This document shows positions 35,179-45,330 of a stretch of DNA of 64,000 nucleotides, one piece after another. Positions within the stretch are counted from its first letter, which is position 1; the number at the start of each line of letters is the position of its first letter. The position numbers and the translations under genes were made by a program. The notes beneath the pieces are model-generated. The model saw only the letters and a list, made by a program, of their open reading frames with translations, was not told the origin of the DNA and searched no databases. The stretch is taken from the NCBI RefSeq assembly GCF_041200025.1, contig NZ_CP165628.1, positions 3,658,001 to 3,722,000 of the forward strand, written 5' to 3'. This DNA comes from Rouxiella sp. WC2420. Its GTDB lineage: Bacteria > Pseudomonadota > Gammaproteobacteria > Enterobacterales > Enterobacteriaceae.

Positions 35179-35201
35179 ATTTGATGGCTAAACCTGCTCC
35201 T

Positions 35202-35230
35202 AGCCCCGCCAATGGTGGGGCTTTTTGTTT
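35202..35230 (+). terminator. Terminator after yccA
   Basis: AGCCCCGCC-AAT-GGTGGGGCT followed by TTTTGTTT. Confidence 0.9.
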
Positions 35231-35287
35231 GGCGCGGACCGCTTTTTTGCTAAACTTGCGCACTGCTTTCAAGATTTCAGAGGTTAT

Positions 35288-35617
35288 ATGCTGCAGTTTA
35301 ACGGCCAGGTTATTGAAACTGATGCCAAAGGTTACCTGAAAAACAGCGCCGACTGGCAGGAAGCGCTGGCCCCGATACTGGCTGAAGAAGAAGGGATTGT
35401 TCTTAGCGACGCCCACTGGGAGGTGGTCCGTTTTGTGCGTGATTTTTATCTGGAGTTCAACACCTCTCCAGCAATCCGTATGCTAGTAAAGGCCATGGCA
35501 AATAAATACGGTGAAGAAAAAGGCAATAGTCGTTATCTCTATCGCCTGTTTCCTGAAGGCCCTGCCAAGCAGGCCACCAAAATTGCCGGTCTGCCAAAAC
35601 CGGTTAAATGTATTTAA
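35288..35617 (+). CDS. tusE: Sulfurtransferase TusE
   Basis: 109 residues, same as E. coli, from [10 protein letters not shown] with AGAGG upstream. DsrC/TusE family with the conserved penultimate cysteine in VKCI. Receives persulfide sulfur from TusBCD and passes it to MnmA for 2-thiouridine at tRNA position 34. Convergent with acyP, 14 bases apart. Confidence 0.96.
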   Translation: MLQFNGQVIETDAKGYLKNSADWQEALAPILAEEEGIVLSDAHWEVVRFVRDFYLEFNTSPAIRMLVKAMANKYGEEKGNSRYLYRLFPEGPAKQATKIAGLPKPVKCI

Positions 35618-35631
35618 TAAAGCATCGGCGA

Positions 35632-35910
35632 TCAGTGGCAAATGCCAAAACCCTGGTATTCGGCAACGGCCCTGGGCTCAGTTAACAACTTATCCACTTT
35701 GGCATGTTTTGGGCCGCCTTGCCTGAGCCAGTCAAGAAGTTGATCGATTTGCTGCTGCTCACCGCAGGCAATAACTTCGACACCGCCGTCGTCGAGATTT
35801 TTGGCATAACCCGTTAATCCCAGCCCGTTGGCCTGCTGCTGGGTTGCAAATCGAAAGCCGACACCCTGTACTCGGCCATAAACGTAAGCGGCTATACTGG
35901 TTTTTGGCAT
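35632..35910 (-). CDS. acyP: Acylphosphatase
   Basis: 92 residues, E. coli length (YccX). Signature GRVQGVGFR (catalytic R20) and NLDDGGVEV with N38, the two residues that bind and activate the acyl phosphate. Small cytoplasmic ferredoxin-like enzyme hydrolysing acyl phosphates. Divergent from rlmI. Confidence 0.96.
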   Translation of the reverse strand: MPKTSIAAYVYGRVQGVGFRFATQQQANGLGLTGYAKNLDDGGVEVIACGEQQQIDQLLDWLRQGGPKHAKVDKLLTEPRAVAEYQGFGICH

Positions 35911-36007
35911 AATTATCTCCTCATAGCGATTTGATTCGTTGCAATCTCATTCTCTTGCTCGGACAATGTCGCTCTTTTTTGTCTCCCGACCGACAGAACC
36001 TAATTAT

Positions 36008-37201
36008 ATGACTGCACGTTTGTATCTGGCCAAAGGCCGTGAAAAATCCCTTCTTCGTCGCCATCCGTGGGTGTTTTCCGGGGCAGTATTACGCATCGAA
36101 GGAAAAGCGCTCTCCGGCGATACTATTGATATTTTAGACAATCAGGGTAAATGGCTGGCAACTGCCGCCTATTCTCCTAACTCTCAAATCCGGGCTCGCG
36201 TCTGGAGCTTCAAGCAAGACGAAGCTATCGATATCGAATTCTTTATTCGCCGTCTGCAGCAGGCACAAACCTGGCGTGACTGGATTGCCAAACGCGACGG
36301 GCTTGATGGTTATCGCCTGATTGCCGGTGAATCTGACGGTTTGCCCGGTATTACCATCGACCGCTTCCAGAATTTCCTGGTATTGCAGCTGCTCTCGGCA
36401 GGCGCAGAATATCAACGTGCCGCGCTGCTCGGCGCATTACAGCATTGCTATCCTGAATGTGCAATTTACGACCGCTCCGATGTTGCGGTACGTAAAAAAG
36501 AAGGTCTTGAACTGACACAAGGTTTGATCTTGGGTGAAAATCCGCCGGATCTGCTGCCAATTCAGGAACACGGTATGAGCCTGCTGGTTGATATCAAAGG
36601 CGGCCATAAAACCGGCTTCTACCTTGACCAGCGCGACAGCCGTCTCGCAGCGCGCAACTATGCCGCTGGCCGAAAAGTACTGAACTGCTTCTCTTATACC
36701 GGTGCGTTTGCTGTTTCCGCGCTGATGGGTGGCTGCGAGAAAGTGATCAACGTTGACACTTCACAGGATGCGCTGGATATCGCGCGCAAAAACGTAGAAT
36801 TGAACAAGCTCGATCTTTCCAAGGCCGAATTTGTTCGAGATGACGTTTTCCAGCTGTTGCGTAAATATCGCGCGCAGGGCGAGCAGTTTGACATGATTGT
36901 TATGGACCCGCCGAAATTCGTCGAGAACAAAAGTCAGTTGGCCAGCGCCTGTCGTGGATATAAAGACATCAACATGTTGGCGATCCAGTTGCTGCGTCCC
37001 GGCGGCATTTTGCTGAGTTTCTCTTGCTCCGGCCTGCTGCCTACCGATTTGTTCCAAAAAATTCTTGCCGATGCTGCGCTGGACGCGGGCCGCGAGATCC
37101 AGTTTGTTGAACAGTTCCGTCAAGCCGCTGACCATCCGGTAACCGGCGCTTATCCTGAAGGTTTATATCTGAAAGGGTTCGCCTGTCTGGTTTCAGCGTA
37201 A
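36008..37201 (+). CDS. rlmI: 23S rRNA m5C1962 methyltransferase RlmI
   Basis: 397 residues from [20 protein letters not shown], the family N-terminus; upstream in-frame ATGs extend it by 23 residues without support. PUA domain (about 1-90) followed by a Rossmann SAM domain ([41 protein letters not shown]) and the catalytic cysteine region LLSFSCSG. Methylates C1962 of 23S rRNA. Confidence 0.96.
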   Translation: MTARLYLAKGREKSLLRRHPWVFSGAVLRIEGKALSGDTIDILDNQGKWLATAAYSPNSQIRARVWSFKQDEAIDIEFFIRRLQQAQTWRDWIAKRDGLDGYRLIAGESDGLPGITIDRFQNFLVLQLLSAGAEYQRAALLGALQHCYPECAIYDRSDVAVRKKEGLELTQGLILGENPPDLLPIQEHGMSLLVDIKGGHKTGFYLDQRDSRLAARNYAAGRKVLNCFSYTGAFAVSALMGGCEKVINVDTSQDALDIARKNVELNKLDLSKAEFVRDDVFQLLRKYRAQGEQFDMIVMDPPKFVENKSQLASACRGYKDINMLAIQLLRPGGILLSFSCSGLLPTDLFQKILADAALDAGREIQFVEQFRQAADHPVTGAYPEGLYLKGFACLVSA

Positions 37202-37279
37202 GCTTTAAAAAGCACACGGGTTGAAAATGCACGCTTTGGCCCCATATCCTTTACAAGTTACACTTTTGAGGAGGTCGCT

Positions 37280-37615
37280 ATGTTAGCTAGCAAATATGGG
37301 GTCGCCAGCAAGTATGGCATTGGCCAACAGGTCCGCCATCGGATGTTGGGCTATTTGGGCGTGGTTATTGACGTTGATGCCGAGTTCTCGCTCGACAAGC
37401 CAGAGGCTGCCGAAATCGAGGCCGATGACGCGATGCGCGCCGCCCCTTGGTATCACGTAGTGATGGAAGATAACGAAGGACAGCCAATGCATACTTATCT
37501 GGCAGAAATTCAAATCGATCATGAGGCACGCATTCCACATCCTGAACAAAGCACTCTGGATGAGCTGGCGGAATCTGTGCGTAGCCAGCTATTGGCGCCT
37601 CGCCTGCGTAACTAA
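37280..37615 (+). CDS. hspQ: Heat shock protein HspQ
   Basis: 111 residues against 105 in E. coli. GAGGAGG precedes the ATG. YccV-like domain with [21 protein letters not shown]. In E. coli HspQ is heat-induced and acts as an adaptor or enhancer for Lon and aids degradation of mutant DnaA. The extra residues come from an in-frame duplication at the N-terminus: [13 protein letters not shown], where the family has a single ASKFGIG. Confidence 0.95.
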   Translation: MLASKYGVASKYGIGQQVRHRMLGYLGVVIDVDAEFSLDKPEAAEIEADDAMRAAPWYHVVMEDNEGQPMHTYLAEIQIDHEARIPHPEQSTLDELAESVRSQLLAPRLRN

Positions 37616-37638
37616 TTGTTCAGATAATAGCTGAAACT

Positions 37639-37670
37639 TAAAAACCGGTCCTTGATGACCGGTTTTTTTA
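37639..37670. terminator. Bidirectional terminator hspQ/yccU
   Basis: AAAACCGGTC-CTTGAT-GACCGGTTTT with flanking A and T runs between convergent genes. Confidence 0.9.
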
Positions 37671-37705
37671 TGCTTTGAATTTTGGCTGCTTGAATAATCA
37701 CATCA

Positions 37706-38119
37706 TCAATGCGCCAACCCCAGACGGGGAATTTCAATCGCCGGGCAACGATCCATCACTACCGCCAAACCAGCCTCTTTAGCCAGCACAGCTGCATGTT
37801 CGTTGATCACCCCAATCTGTAGCCATAGTGCTTTGGCCCCAATGGCAATGGCTTCCTGCGCCACGCCATACGCTGCTTCTGCATTACGAAATACGTCAAC
37901 CAGATCAACTGGATGCTGGATATCGGCCAACGTTGCCACCACCTTTTGCCCCAGCAAAGTTTGCCCTGCCAATTTTGGACTGACCGGAGTTACATCATAG
38001 CCTTGGTCGAGCAGATATCTCATCACACCGTGGCTGGGGCGAGAAGGATTATCACTCGCCCCCACCAACGCTATGCTTTTGATATTCTTTAGTAATACAG
38101 CTAGCTCAGTGTCTTTCAC
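37706..38119 (-). CDS. yccU: CoA-binding domain protein YccU
   Basis: 137 residues, E. coli length. Single Rossmann CoA-binding domain ([45 protein letters not shown]). Biochemical role unknown. Stands alone, convergent with hspQ and divergent from yccT. Confidence 0.93.
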   Translation of the reverse strand: MKDTELAVLLKNIKSIALVGASDNPSRPSHGVMRYLLDQGYDVTPVSPKLAGQTLLGQKVVATLADIQHPVDLVDVFRNAEAAYGVAQEAIAIGAKALWLQIGVINEHAAVLAKEAGLAVVMDRCPAIEIPRLGLAH

Positions 38120-38310
38120 TCGCTTCTCTCCCCAAGTTGTAGGTTAGTTAAGTGTAATTCAGTCTGACTCTAGTGAAGGTTTTATTAAAAAACTTTCTCT
38201 TTTTAACAGGTGTTTCAGCACTATAAATTAAAATACATTTTGTAAAACTTTGACACAATATAAGCAATGCTGAATAATAATGCGGTGAGTCACTGGGGCT
38301 GGAGATAATG

Positions 38311-38967
38311 ATGAAGCTTGGTTTTATGGTTGCCGGTATTTTACTGGCCAACCTGAGTGCGCCTGCTTACGCCTTAAGCCTCAAACTTTCACCAGAAATT
38401 GATCTACTGGTTGTCGACGGCAAACAGGTTTCTGGGCCAATACTAAAAGGTGCTGACAGCCTCGAACTCGACGCCGGTCAACATCAACTGCTGTTTCAAA
38501 TCAGCAAAAATATGCATCTTGGCGCTGCTCCCCAAACTATTTATCACTCCCCGCCGATTATCGTGGCCTTTAATGCACAAAATCTTCATGCGGTTAGCAT
38601 CAGTCTGCCGCCGTTAACTACCGAGCAGGAAGGGCGTGATTTCAGCCAAAAGATGAATATTGCTCTGCTGGATGAAAAAGGTAATCAGATTAGTTACCGA
38701 CAGGATCGGCTGTTACAGATTAAAGACGCCAATCCTGCCAACCTGGAAGCAGCCATGACCCAATATAATTTGTCCGGTCATCCGGCTTCGATTCCGGCTT
38801 TTGCACTGACTAAAAAGAGCGCCATGACCTTAAACGCCAGCCGTACTGAGAATAATTCAGCATTACATGCCGAAAATGTTACCGCTTCGGTATCTTTCTC
38901 TTTATGGTCGATGCTGCGGCACACCCCGCGTATCGACAGTACAATAGGTGAATTTTCTGCTCATTAA
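38311..38967 (+). CDS. yccT: YccT/CsgI, DUF2057 periplasmic protein
   Basis: 218 residues from the second of two adjacent ATGs, which has the better GGAG spacing. Signal peptide of about 19 residues ending in APAYA. DUF2057 domain (EIDLLVVDGKQVSGPIL, DAGQHQLLFQIS). E. coli YccT (CsgI) is periplasmic and reported to restrain curli fibre assembly. Position between yccU and mgsA is conserved. Confidence 0.92.
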   Translation: MKLGFMVAGILLANLSAPAYALSLKLSPEIDLLVVDGKQVSGPILKGADSLELDAGQHQLLFQISKNMHLGAAPQTIYHSPPIIVAFNAQNLHAVSISLPPLTTEQEGRDFSQKMNIALLDEKGNQISYRQDRLLQIKDANPANLEAAMTQYNLSGHPASIPAFALTKKSAMTLNASRTENNSALHAENVTASVSFSLWSMLRHTPRIDSTIGEFSAH

Positions 38968-39080
38968 TCTGATACTTGTCACGATTGCCACTTTGCTTAC
39001 CCTATTTAGCCGCTAATTGCTTCCCAGAAAAACCGAGTTTAAGTAATCTATTCCCCATACTCCCTCTTAAGGCCAGACTG

Positions 39081-39539
39081 ATGGAATACACCACTCGTAC
39101 GATTACAAAACAGAAACATATTGCCCTCGTTGCTCACGATCACTGTAAAAGCAACTTGCTGAGCTGGGTCGATGCCAACAAGGCTCAGTTAAGTGAACAC
39201 GTGTTGTATGCCACCGGGACTACGGGGAATCTGGTGCAGAAAAATACCGGATTGCCGGTGAAAAGCATGCTTAGCGGCCCAATGGGGGGTGACCAGCAGG
39301 TGGGTGCTTTAATTTCTGAAGGGAAAATTGATGTATTGATTTTCTTCTGGGACCCGCTGAATGCGGTGCCGCATGACCCAGATGTCAAAGCGCTGCTGCG
39401 ACTGGCTACGGTATGGAATATTCCGGTCGCCAACAACCGCTCGACTGCAGATTTCCTAATCCAATCCCCACTGTTCGAGCAAAAAGTTGAAATCAGCATT
39501 CCTGATTATCAGCGTTATTTGCAAGATCGCCTGAAATAA
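39081..39539 (+). CDS. mgsA: Methylglyoxal synthase
   Basis: 152 residues, E. coli length, starting [20 protein letters not shown]; an upstream in-frame ATG is not supported. Catalytic D71 (GGDQQVG), D91 and H98 ([11 protein letters not shown]) and the phosphate-binding ATGTTGN are present. Converts dihydroxyacetone phosphate to methylglyoxal, relieving sugar-phosphate stress. Confidence 0.97.
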   Translation: MEYTTRTITKQKHIALVAHDHCKSNLLSWVDANKAQLSEHVLYATGTTGNLVQKNTGLPVKSMLSGPMGGDQQVGALISEGKIDVLIFFWDPLNAVPHDPDVKALLRLATVWNIPVANNRSTADFLIQSPLFEQKVEISIPDYQRYLQDRLK

Positions 39540-39587
39540 GGCATTAAAATTGCGCGTCGTCAGCAAGCCTGCCGATGACGCATGATT

Positions 39588-41642
39588 TTATGGTTTACGC
39601 TGTGTCGGCACGCCCAGCGCTTCCAGTTGCTCGACAAACACCGAAGGTCGCGATTTGTCCTGCATTAGCCAGACCTGATGTTTGGCGCGGGTGATGGCAA
39701 CGTATAACAAACGGCGCTCTTCTGCATCTGCAAAATCTTCTGGTTCTGGCAGCAACACTTGCTCCATCACCGACTCGCGCGCCGCCGCCGGGAAGCCATC
39801 ATTGCCTTCGTGCAGTCCGACAATAATGACATACTCCGCCTGCTGACCTTTGCTGGCGTGGATAGTCATAAAATCAAGGTTGAGTTTCGGCCAGCGCGTC
39901 GCGGCTTTTTGCAGCACCTCAGGGCGCAAATGATGGTAGCGACCCAGGATTAGAATCTGGTCATCATCTTCGGCAAAGCCGCTGAGTTTATCGAGCAGTT
40001 TCTCAAGCTGATCCTCAGGCAAGATCACCACGTTTTTCTTGTTGCCCTTAGTCAAACTGTTCAACGGCTTCTTAAGTTGATGCGGATTTTGCAGGACAAA
40101 GCGATTGGCGATTTCACCGATGCGATCGTTAAAGCGATAGGTGGTATCCAACGCGCACTGTGCACCTTCGCCGAAATGATGAGCAAAAGCGGTGGTCAGT
40201 TGTAACTCGGCACCGCTGAAACGATAAATTGCCTGCCAGTCATCACCCACGGCAAACAAATTTGTTTGGCTATTTTGCTTGCGTAAAGCCGAAAGTAATT
40301 GCGCGCGCTGCGGGGAAATATCCTGGAATTCATCGACCAGAATATGTTTCCATGGGCTGACAAAACGGCCTTTTTCAAGAATATTGACAGCCTGATGGAT
40401 AAGACCGGAGAAATCGACCGCATCCTCTTCTTTGAGTTTGGCTTTCCACGCTTTCAATAAAGGCCCCATCAGGCGAATACGTTTCTGGAAAAGTTCGCGG
40501 ACTTCTTCAGAAGCCTGCTCAATCATCTCAGCCTGACTGCCGCCGTGGCTGCGCATTAATCCGAGCCAGCGCTCGAGACGACTGCCCAAACGCTCGGCCA
40601 ACGCCTTGTTTTTCCAGTAATCGCCTTCAGGAACTTCCCATTCCAGCTCTTCAGTCAGCCACTGACGCCAACCGCTGGCCTGAGCCTTTTTCTCGGCGCA
40701 CTGTTGTTGCCAGGTTTTAACCAGCAGGCTACGGCGAGCTTTGCTGTCCGTTTCCAGCTTGCTGATTTTCGGTGATTTCTTGCTGCCTTCCTGAATAATA
40801 TGCAGCGCCAGAGCATGAAATGTCTTGGCTTTAATACCGTCGATCTTCAGGCGTTCTTTAATACGGGTGTTCATTTCGTCAGCGGCCTGACGTCCAAACG
40901 CCAGCAGCAAAATCTGCTCTGGCAGTGCCTCTTGACGCAGTAACAGCCAGCCAGCGCGCGCCACCAGCACCGATGTTTTACCGCTGCCTGCCCCCGCCAG
41001 CACCAAGACGGCATCTTCACCGTTAACCACGGCGCGACACTGGCTGTCATTGAGCGGACTCGTTTCGACGTTATCGAAAAAATCCCGGTTCTGGCTGATA
41101 ACCTGCTCGGTCCATGCCTGATTACGCTCCATCACGCTTTGCGATCCCTGCTTTAACCACCGCAAACAGGTTTCATAATCGTCGTGGCAGTTATCGAACT
41201 CGACCAATCGCTCAACCGGCACAGGGATCGCCTCAAACGCCTGCTGGATTTGCTTTTGCACTTCCGCCAGCCGTGAGCGTTTAAACCAGCTGTCTTGCTG
41301 CTCAATGCGGGTGATATTTTCGATTTGCTTTTGCAAAACCCCGGCACTGACCTCGCTCATTTCGAGACTCCAGCTCTGCCAGGCTTTCATTAAATAGTGA
41401 TAAAATTGTTGAGTTTCCTGCCATTCGGTGCCGTGCAGGCGCACCACTTTGGCCTCCGGCAGCTCAAACTCCAGCTCGCCCCAGACAATGCCGCGCTTAC
41501 AGCGAATATTGAGCAGCTGATTGAAAGGGATTAAATAGTTGTGTTTATCGCCACTGACCTCGACCCCCGCGTTCAGAAGCCGCACCCGGTTGTAAGGATG
41601 CTGTGCCAGATGCTTGCCAAATGATGTCGATTTCAGTTCCAT
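39588..41642 (-). CDS. helD: DNA helicase IV
   Basis: 684 residues, same as E. coli. UvrD/Rep-type superfamily 1 helicase: Walker A LAGAGSGKTSVLVARAGW (about 215), DEFQDISPQRAQLL, GDDWQAIYRFSGAE, and the C-terminal FMTIHASKGQQAEYV. The first ~190 residues are the HelD-specific N-terminal domain. 3'-5' helicase linked to RecF-pathway recombination. Confidence 0.97.
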   Translation of the reverse strand: MELKSTSFGKHLAQHPYNRVRLLNAGVEVSGDKHNYLIPFNQLLNIRCKRGIVWGELEFELPEAKVVRLHGTEWQETQQFYHYLMKAWQSWSLEMSEVSAGVLQKQIENITRIEQQDSWFKRSRLAEVQKQIQQAFEAIPVPVERLVEFDNCHDDYETCLRWLKQGSQSVMERNQAWTEQVISQNRDFFDNVETSPLNDSQCRAVVNGEDAVLVLAGAGSGKTSVLVARAGWLLLRQEALPEQILLLAFGRQAADEMNTRIKERLKIDGIKAKTFHALALHIIQEGSKKSPKISKLETDSKARRSLLVKTWQQQCAEKKAQASGWRQWLTEELEWEVPEGDYWKNKALAERLGSRLERWLGLMRSHGGSQAEMIEQASEEVRELFQKRIRLMGPLLKAWKAKLKEEDAVDFSGLIHQAVNILEKGRFVSPWKHILVDEFQDISPQRAQLLSALRKQNSQTNLFAVGDDWQAIYRFSGAELQLTTAFAHHFGEGAQCALDTTYRFNDRIGEIANRFVLQNPHQLKKPLNSLTKGNKKNVVILPEDQLEKLLDKLSGFAEDDDQILILGRYHHLRPEVLQKAATRWPKLNLDFMTIHASKGQQAEYVIIVGLHEGNDGFPAAARESVMEQVLLPEPEDFADAEERRLLYVAITRAKHQVWLMQDKSRPSVFVEQLEALGVPTQRKP

Positions 41643-41801
41643 GTTTATGCGCCATGATTTTTAATTTATGAGCGAGTCCCAAAACAGTTTACCTGTGATA
41701 GGCGGTGGCGCTCCAGCACCAAAAACAGAGTAGAATACATAAGAGTAGGAAAAACGTAACGTAATGGCGTTGGACAGCTTAAATCAAAGACGGGACTTTT
41801 T

Positions 41802-42263
41802 ATGCGTACTGTACTGAATATTCTAAATTTCGTTTTGGGTGGATTTTTTACCACTCTTGCCTGGCTATTCGCCACCGTTATCAGCATCGTGCTGATTTTT
41901 ACCTTACCGCTGACTCGCTCCTGCTGGGAAATCACCCGCCTGTCATTTCTGCCTTTTGGCAATGAAGCGATTCATGTGGATGAGTTATATCCGGAAAAAC
42001 GCAACGCCCTGCTCTCTGGCGGCGGAACTTTATTAAACATTTTCTGGCTGATTTTCTTTGGCTGGTGGCTGTGTCTTTCACACATCACCATCGGCATTGC
42101 GCAGTGTATCAGCATCATCGGCATTCCCGTTGGCATCGCAAACTTTAAAATCGCTGGCATCGCGCTATGGCCGGTTGGAAGACGCGTGGTTTCTGTCGAG
42201 CTGGCGAGACAGGCACGCGAAGCCAGCGCTGCGCGTTTAAGAAATAACGGACGTTTCCGCTGA
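41802..42263 (+). CDS. yccF: Inner membrane protein YccF
   Basis: 153 residues, DUF307. Four hydrophobic segments; conserved NFVLGGFFTTLAWL, ALWPVGRRVV and ARLRNN-type end. Function unknown. Followed by yccS after 32 bases, as in E. coli. Confidence 0.94.
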   Translation: MRTVLNILNFVLGGFFTTLAWLFATVISIVLIFTLPLTRSCWEITRLSFLPFGNEAIHVDELYPEKRNALLSGGGTLLNIFWLIFFGWWLCLSHITIGIAQCISIIGIPVGIANFKIAGIALWPVGRRVVSVELARQAREASAARLRNNGRFR

Positions 42264-42295
42264 GTTTCTAATTCACCTTGTTGCTGGAGTTTTCC

Positions 42296-44446
42296 GTGCT
42301 TTCTATCGCACCAGGTCTGCGGCGCTATGCTTACAACAGCAATTTGCTGTACAGCATTCGCATTTTTATTGCTCTTGCCGGGACCGTAGCCGGTCCCTGG
42401 CTCCTCTCACAGCCCAAGCTAACCATCCCGCTTACGCTGGGCCTCGTTGCCGCCGGTTTGAGTGACCTGGATGACAGGTTGGCGGGGCGGCTTCGTAACT
42501 TACTGATTACGTTGGTGTCGTTTTTTATCGCCTCGGTTTCCGTGGTTTTACTCTTTCCCTATCCCTGGTTGTTCGCCATCGGGCTAACCTTTTCAACCTG
42601 CGGCTTTATCCTACTCGGCGCGCTAGGGCAGCGTTATGCGACCATCGCATTTGGCGCACTTTTGATTGCCATTTACACCATGCTGGGGATCAATAACGTT
42701 TATCCTGTGTGGTACGAACAGTCGCTGCTACTGTTGATTGGCACCCTCTGGTATTACCTTCTGACGCTAACCGGTCACATTGTGTTTCCGATTCGCCCGT
42801 TACAGGACCATATTTCTCGCTGTTATCAGCAGTTGGCTGTTTATCTGGATGCGAAATCCATCATGTTTGATCCCGATCAGGATGGCAGCAACAACCAGCA
42901 GCTGGTCAATCTGGCGATGGCCAACAGCCAGTTGGTATCAACATTGAATGAAACCAAAACGGCGCTACAAAGTCGTTTAAAAGGGGATCGCGGCCAGAAG
43001 GGAACACGGCGCACGCTGCAGTACTATTTTGTCGCGCAGGATATACATGAGCGCGCCAGTTCAATCCACGTGCAGTATCAAAAGCTTAGCGAACAATTTC
43101 ATCACACCGATATTTTGTTCCGCTTGCAGCGGTTGATGAGCATGCAATCTACCGCCTGTCAGCAACTGTCCCAATGCATTTTATATCGTCAAAAATATCA
43201 ACATAATCCATTGTTTGAGAGGGCTTTTATAAGGCTTGGCGAGGCTATTGAGCGCCAGTCTGCCCTTGATCATGACAGCAGCCTGATCAAAGCGTTACGC
43301 CATCTGATTAAAAACCTGCGCGCCATCGATGCCAATCTATTGAACATGGAGTCTGAGCAGGCGCTTTCTGACGACCAGCCTGCAGGTCCAAAAACGTTTG
43401 CCGATGACCGAATAAGTGGATTTCAAGATATTTGGCTGCGTATTTCACGTCATCTGACACCGAAATCGGCTCTATTTCGCCACGCGGTGAGAATGTCGCT
43501 GGTGCTGCTGGTCGGCTACACGTTCATTCAGTTCAGCGGGCTTAATCATGGATACTGGATCCTGCTGACCAGCCTGTTCGTCTGCCAGCCAAACTATAGC
43601 GCTACTCGTCGGCGTCTGGCCCTGCGCGTAGTGGGTACGCTAGCCGGTGTGGCGCTGGGGATGCCAATCCTCTACTTCATCCCCTCTCTTGAGGGGCAAA
43701 TGATCTTGATTGTACTCTGCGGGATGCTGTTCTTTACCTTTCGCAGCGTGCAATACGCGCAGGCCACCATGTTTATTACGCTGCTGGCGCTGCTATTGTT
43801 CAACCTCATGGGGCAAGGATTTGAGGTCGCTATCCCGCGCATCATCGACACCCTGCTAGGCTGCCTGATTGCCTGGTTGGCCGTCAGCTATGTTTGGCCG
43901 GACTGGCGATTCCGGCAGTTACCCGCGGTGGTCAACAAAACCTTTTACGCCAACTGTCGTTATTTGGATGCCATTCTGGTGCAATATCATCAGGGCAAAG
44001 ATAATGGCCTGGATTATCGTATCGCCAGGCGCGACGCGCATAATTGCGACGCGGAGTTAGCGTCGGTGGTGTCGAATATGACGTCTGAGAAAGACAATAA
44101 TCCGGACACGCTGGAATCGGCATTTCGCCTGCTTTGCCTCAATCACACCATGCTCAGCTATATCTCCACGCTGGGGGCTCATCGTGAAAAACTTGAGGAT
44201 ACTGAAACGCTAAAGCTGCTGGATGATGCAGCCAGCTATGTTGATGGAGCACTGCATAGCGAAGGCGCAGAAAAGGCCCATATCCATCAGTTGCGCAGTC
44301 AATTGTCAGAAAGGATCCAGGCTAAAACCACGGCTGCAGATACCAAAGAACAGCTGGTGCTACAGCAGCTTAGATTGTTGATTGAGCATCTGCCGGAAAT
44401 GACCACGCTGGGTGTGAAAATCTCCACCGTCGAAAAAGTCGCATAA
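42296..44446 (+). CDS. yccS: FUSC-family membrane protein YccS
   Basis: 716 residues from a GTG with GGAG six bases upstream (MLSIAPGLRRYAYNS); a TTG six codons earlier is less likely. Two blocks of membrane helices (about 20-150 and 390-510) and a cytoplasmic C-terminal domain, the aromatic-efflux/FUSC architecture of YccS/YhfK. Function not established; related to AaeB-type efflux components. Confidence 0.94.
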   Translation: MLSIAPGLRRYAYNSNLLYSIRIFIALAGTVAGPWLLSQPKLTIPLTLGLVAAGLSDLDDRLAGRLRNLLITLVSFFIASVSVVLLFPYPWLFAIGLTFSTCGFILLGALGQRYATIAFGALLIAIYTMLGINNVYPVWYEQSLLLLIGTLWYYLLTLTGHIVFPIRPLQDHISRCYQQLAVYLDAKSIMFDPDQDGSNNQQLVNLAMANSQLVSTLNETKTALQSRLKGDRGQKGTRRTLQYYFVAQDIHERASSIHVQYQKLSEQFHHTDILFRLQRLMSMQSTACQQLSQCILYRQKYQHNPLFERAFIRLGEAIERQSALDHDSSLIKALRHLIKNLRAIDANLLNMESEQALSDDQPAGPKTFADDRISGFQDIWLRISRHLTPKSALFRHAVRMSLVLLVGYTFIQFSGLNHGYWILLTSLFVCQPNYSATRRRLALRVVGTLAGVALGMPILYFIPSLEGQMILIVLCGMLFFTFRSVQYAQATMFITLLALLLFNLMGQGFEVAIPRIIDTLLGCLIAWLAVSYVWPDWRFRQLPAVVNKTFYANCRYLDAILVQYHQGKDNGLDYRIARRDAHNCDAELASVVSNMTSEKDNNPDTLESAFRLLCLNHTMLSYISTLGAHREKLEDTETLKLLDDAASYVDGALHSEGAEKAHIHQLRSQLSERIQAKTTAADTKEQLVLQQLRLLIEHLPEMTTLGVKISTVEKVA

Positions 44447-44456
44447 AATTAACGCA

Positions 44457-44490
44457 TTAACCAGCAGGGAAAGTGTTTGCCTGCTGGTTA
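44457..44490. terminator. Stem-loop between yccS and sxy
   Basis: TAACCAGCAGG and CCTGCTGGTTA pair perfectly around an 11-base loop between convergent genes; no strong T-run. Confidence 0.6.
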
Positions 44491-44493
44491 TGC

Positions 44494-45111
44494 TTACACT
44501 TGGCCCTCCTGCCTTTGCAGATTGAACCAGTTGATGAGTTCATGGCGGGAGGCGTCAGGTAATACGGTCTGATGATACCCTAAAATCGCCCCTTCCAGCG
44601 CAAACAACATATTCAACCCCGCCTTCTTATTGATTAAAGTTAGCTTAACGTAGGTGTTGATTGCGCCTTGCGATCGCAGTTCATCGAAACTTTTCACCCC
44701 AACTTGCCAGAGCAGACGCTCCATCGACAGACTAATGTTGGGCAGATCTTTTAATCGTGCAGGATTGTTCTTTTTTTGCGCTTGCTCACTGTGCATCCCC
44801 GCAATTGAGTCATTGGCCAGCTCAATCAGACGCTGCGGCTGTTGCCACAGAGCTTCGTCAACCTGAAAATATCGCAGCGAGATTTCGATCCCTCTTTTGG
44901 GATAGATAAACTGCCGCATCGCAAGCTGCTTCATCATTGCTTCGTTTTCATGAGTCGCACGTAAATAAAGTTCCCCTTCGGCGACAAGAGCAAACATCGC
45001 GCCTCCCGATGACAGACTGTAACCACCAAACTGTGGCCTTGATTGGATCAATCCAAGTGGTATAAGCACTTTTATGGCCTGAGCCACCCTTGCTTTAGTT
45101 GCATTTAACAT
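44494..45111 (-). CDS. sxy: Competence regulator Sxy/TfoX
   Basis: 205 residues starting at MLNATKARVAQA, which has AAGGA eight bases upstream; the ATG six codons earlier has no site. TfoX N-terminal domain (FGGYSLSSGGAMFALVAEGELYLRA) and C-terminal domain (RLKDLPNISLSMERLL ... LFALEGAILGYH). With CRP it activates CRP-S promoters of DNA-uptake genes. Position beside sulA is conserved. Confidence 0.94.
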   Translation of the reverse strand: MLNATKARVAQAIKVLIPLGLIQSRPQFGGYSLSSGGAMFALVAEGELYLRATHENEAMMKQLAMRQFIYPKRGIEISLRYFQVDEALWQQPQRLIELANDSIAGMHSEQAQKKNNPARLKDLPNISLSMERLLWQVGVKSFDELRSQGAINTYVKLTLINKKAGLNMLFALEGAILGYHQTVLPDASRHELINWFNLQRQEGQV

Positions 45112-45291
45112 ATTGATTTCCTTATCCATGGTAGCTATCAATGAGAAATTTATAAGTACATGAAACGCTAAAGGCAAAATACGCAAAGCGAGGGATGCCG
45201 CCAAATCTAAAATTCATTTACTGCCCATTGCATTAAAAAAATGCGAGACGTCTTGGAAAATTTAGGTTGATCTCTCGCCACAGCAGCAGTA

Positions 45292-45307
45292 CTGTATATC
45301 CATACAG
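45292..45307 (+). promoter_or_regulatory. LexA box of sulA
   Basis: CTGTATATCCATACAG differs from the ideal CTG-TATATATA-CAG at one or two central bases and lies 24 bases before the sulA start, so sulA is under SOS control. Confidence 0.95.
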
Positions 45308-45330
45308 TTACTCACTAGTGGAACAATACT

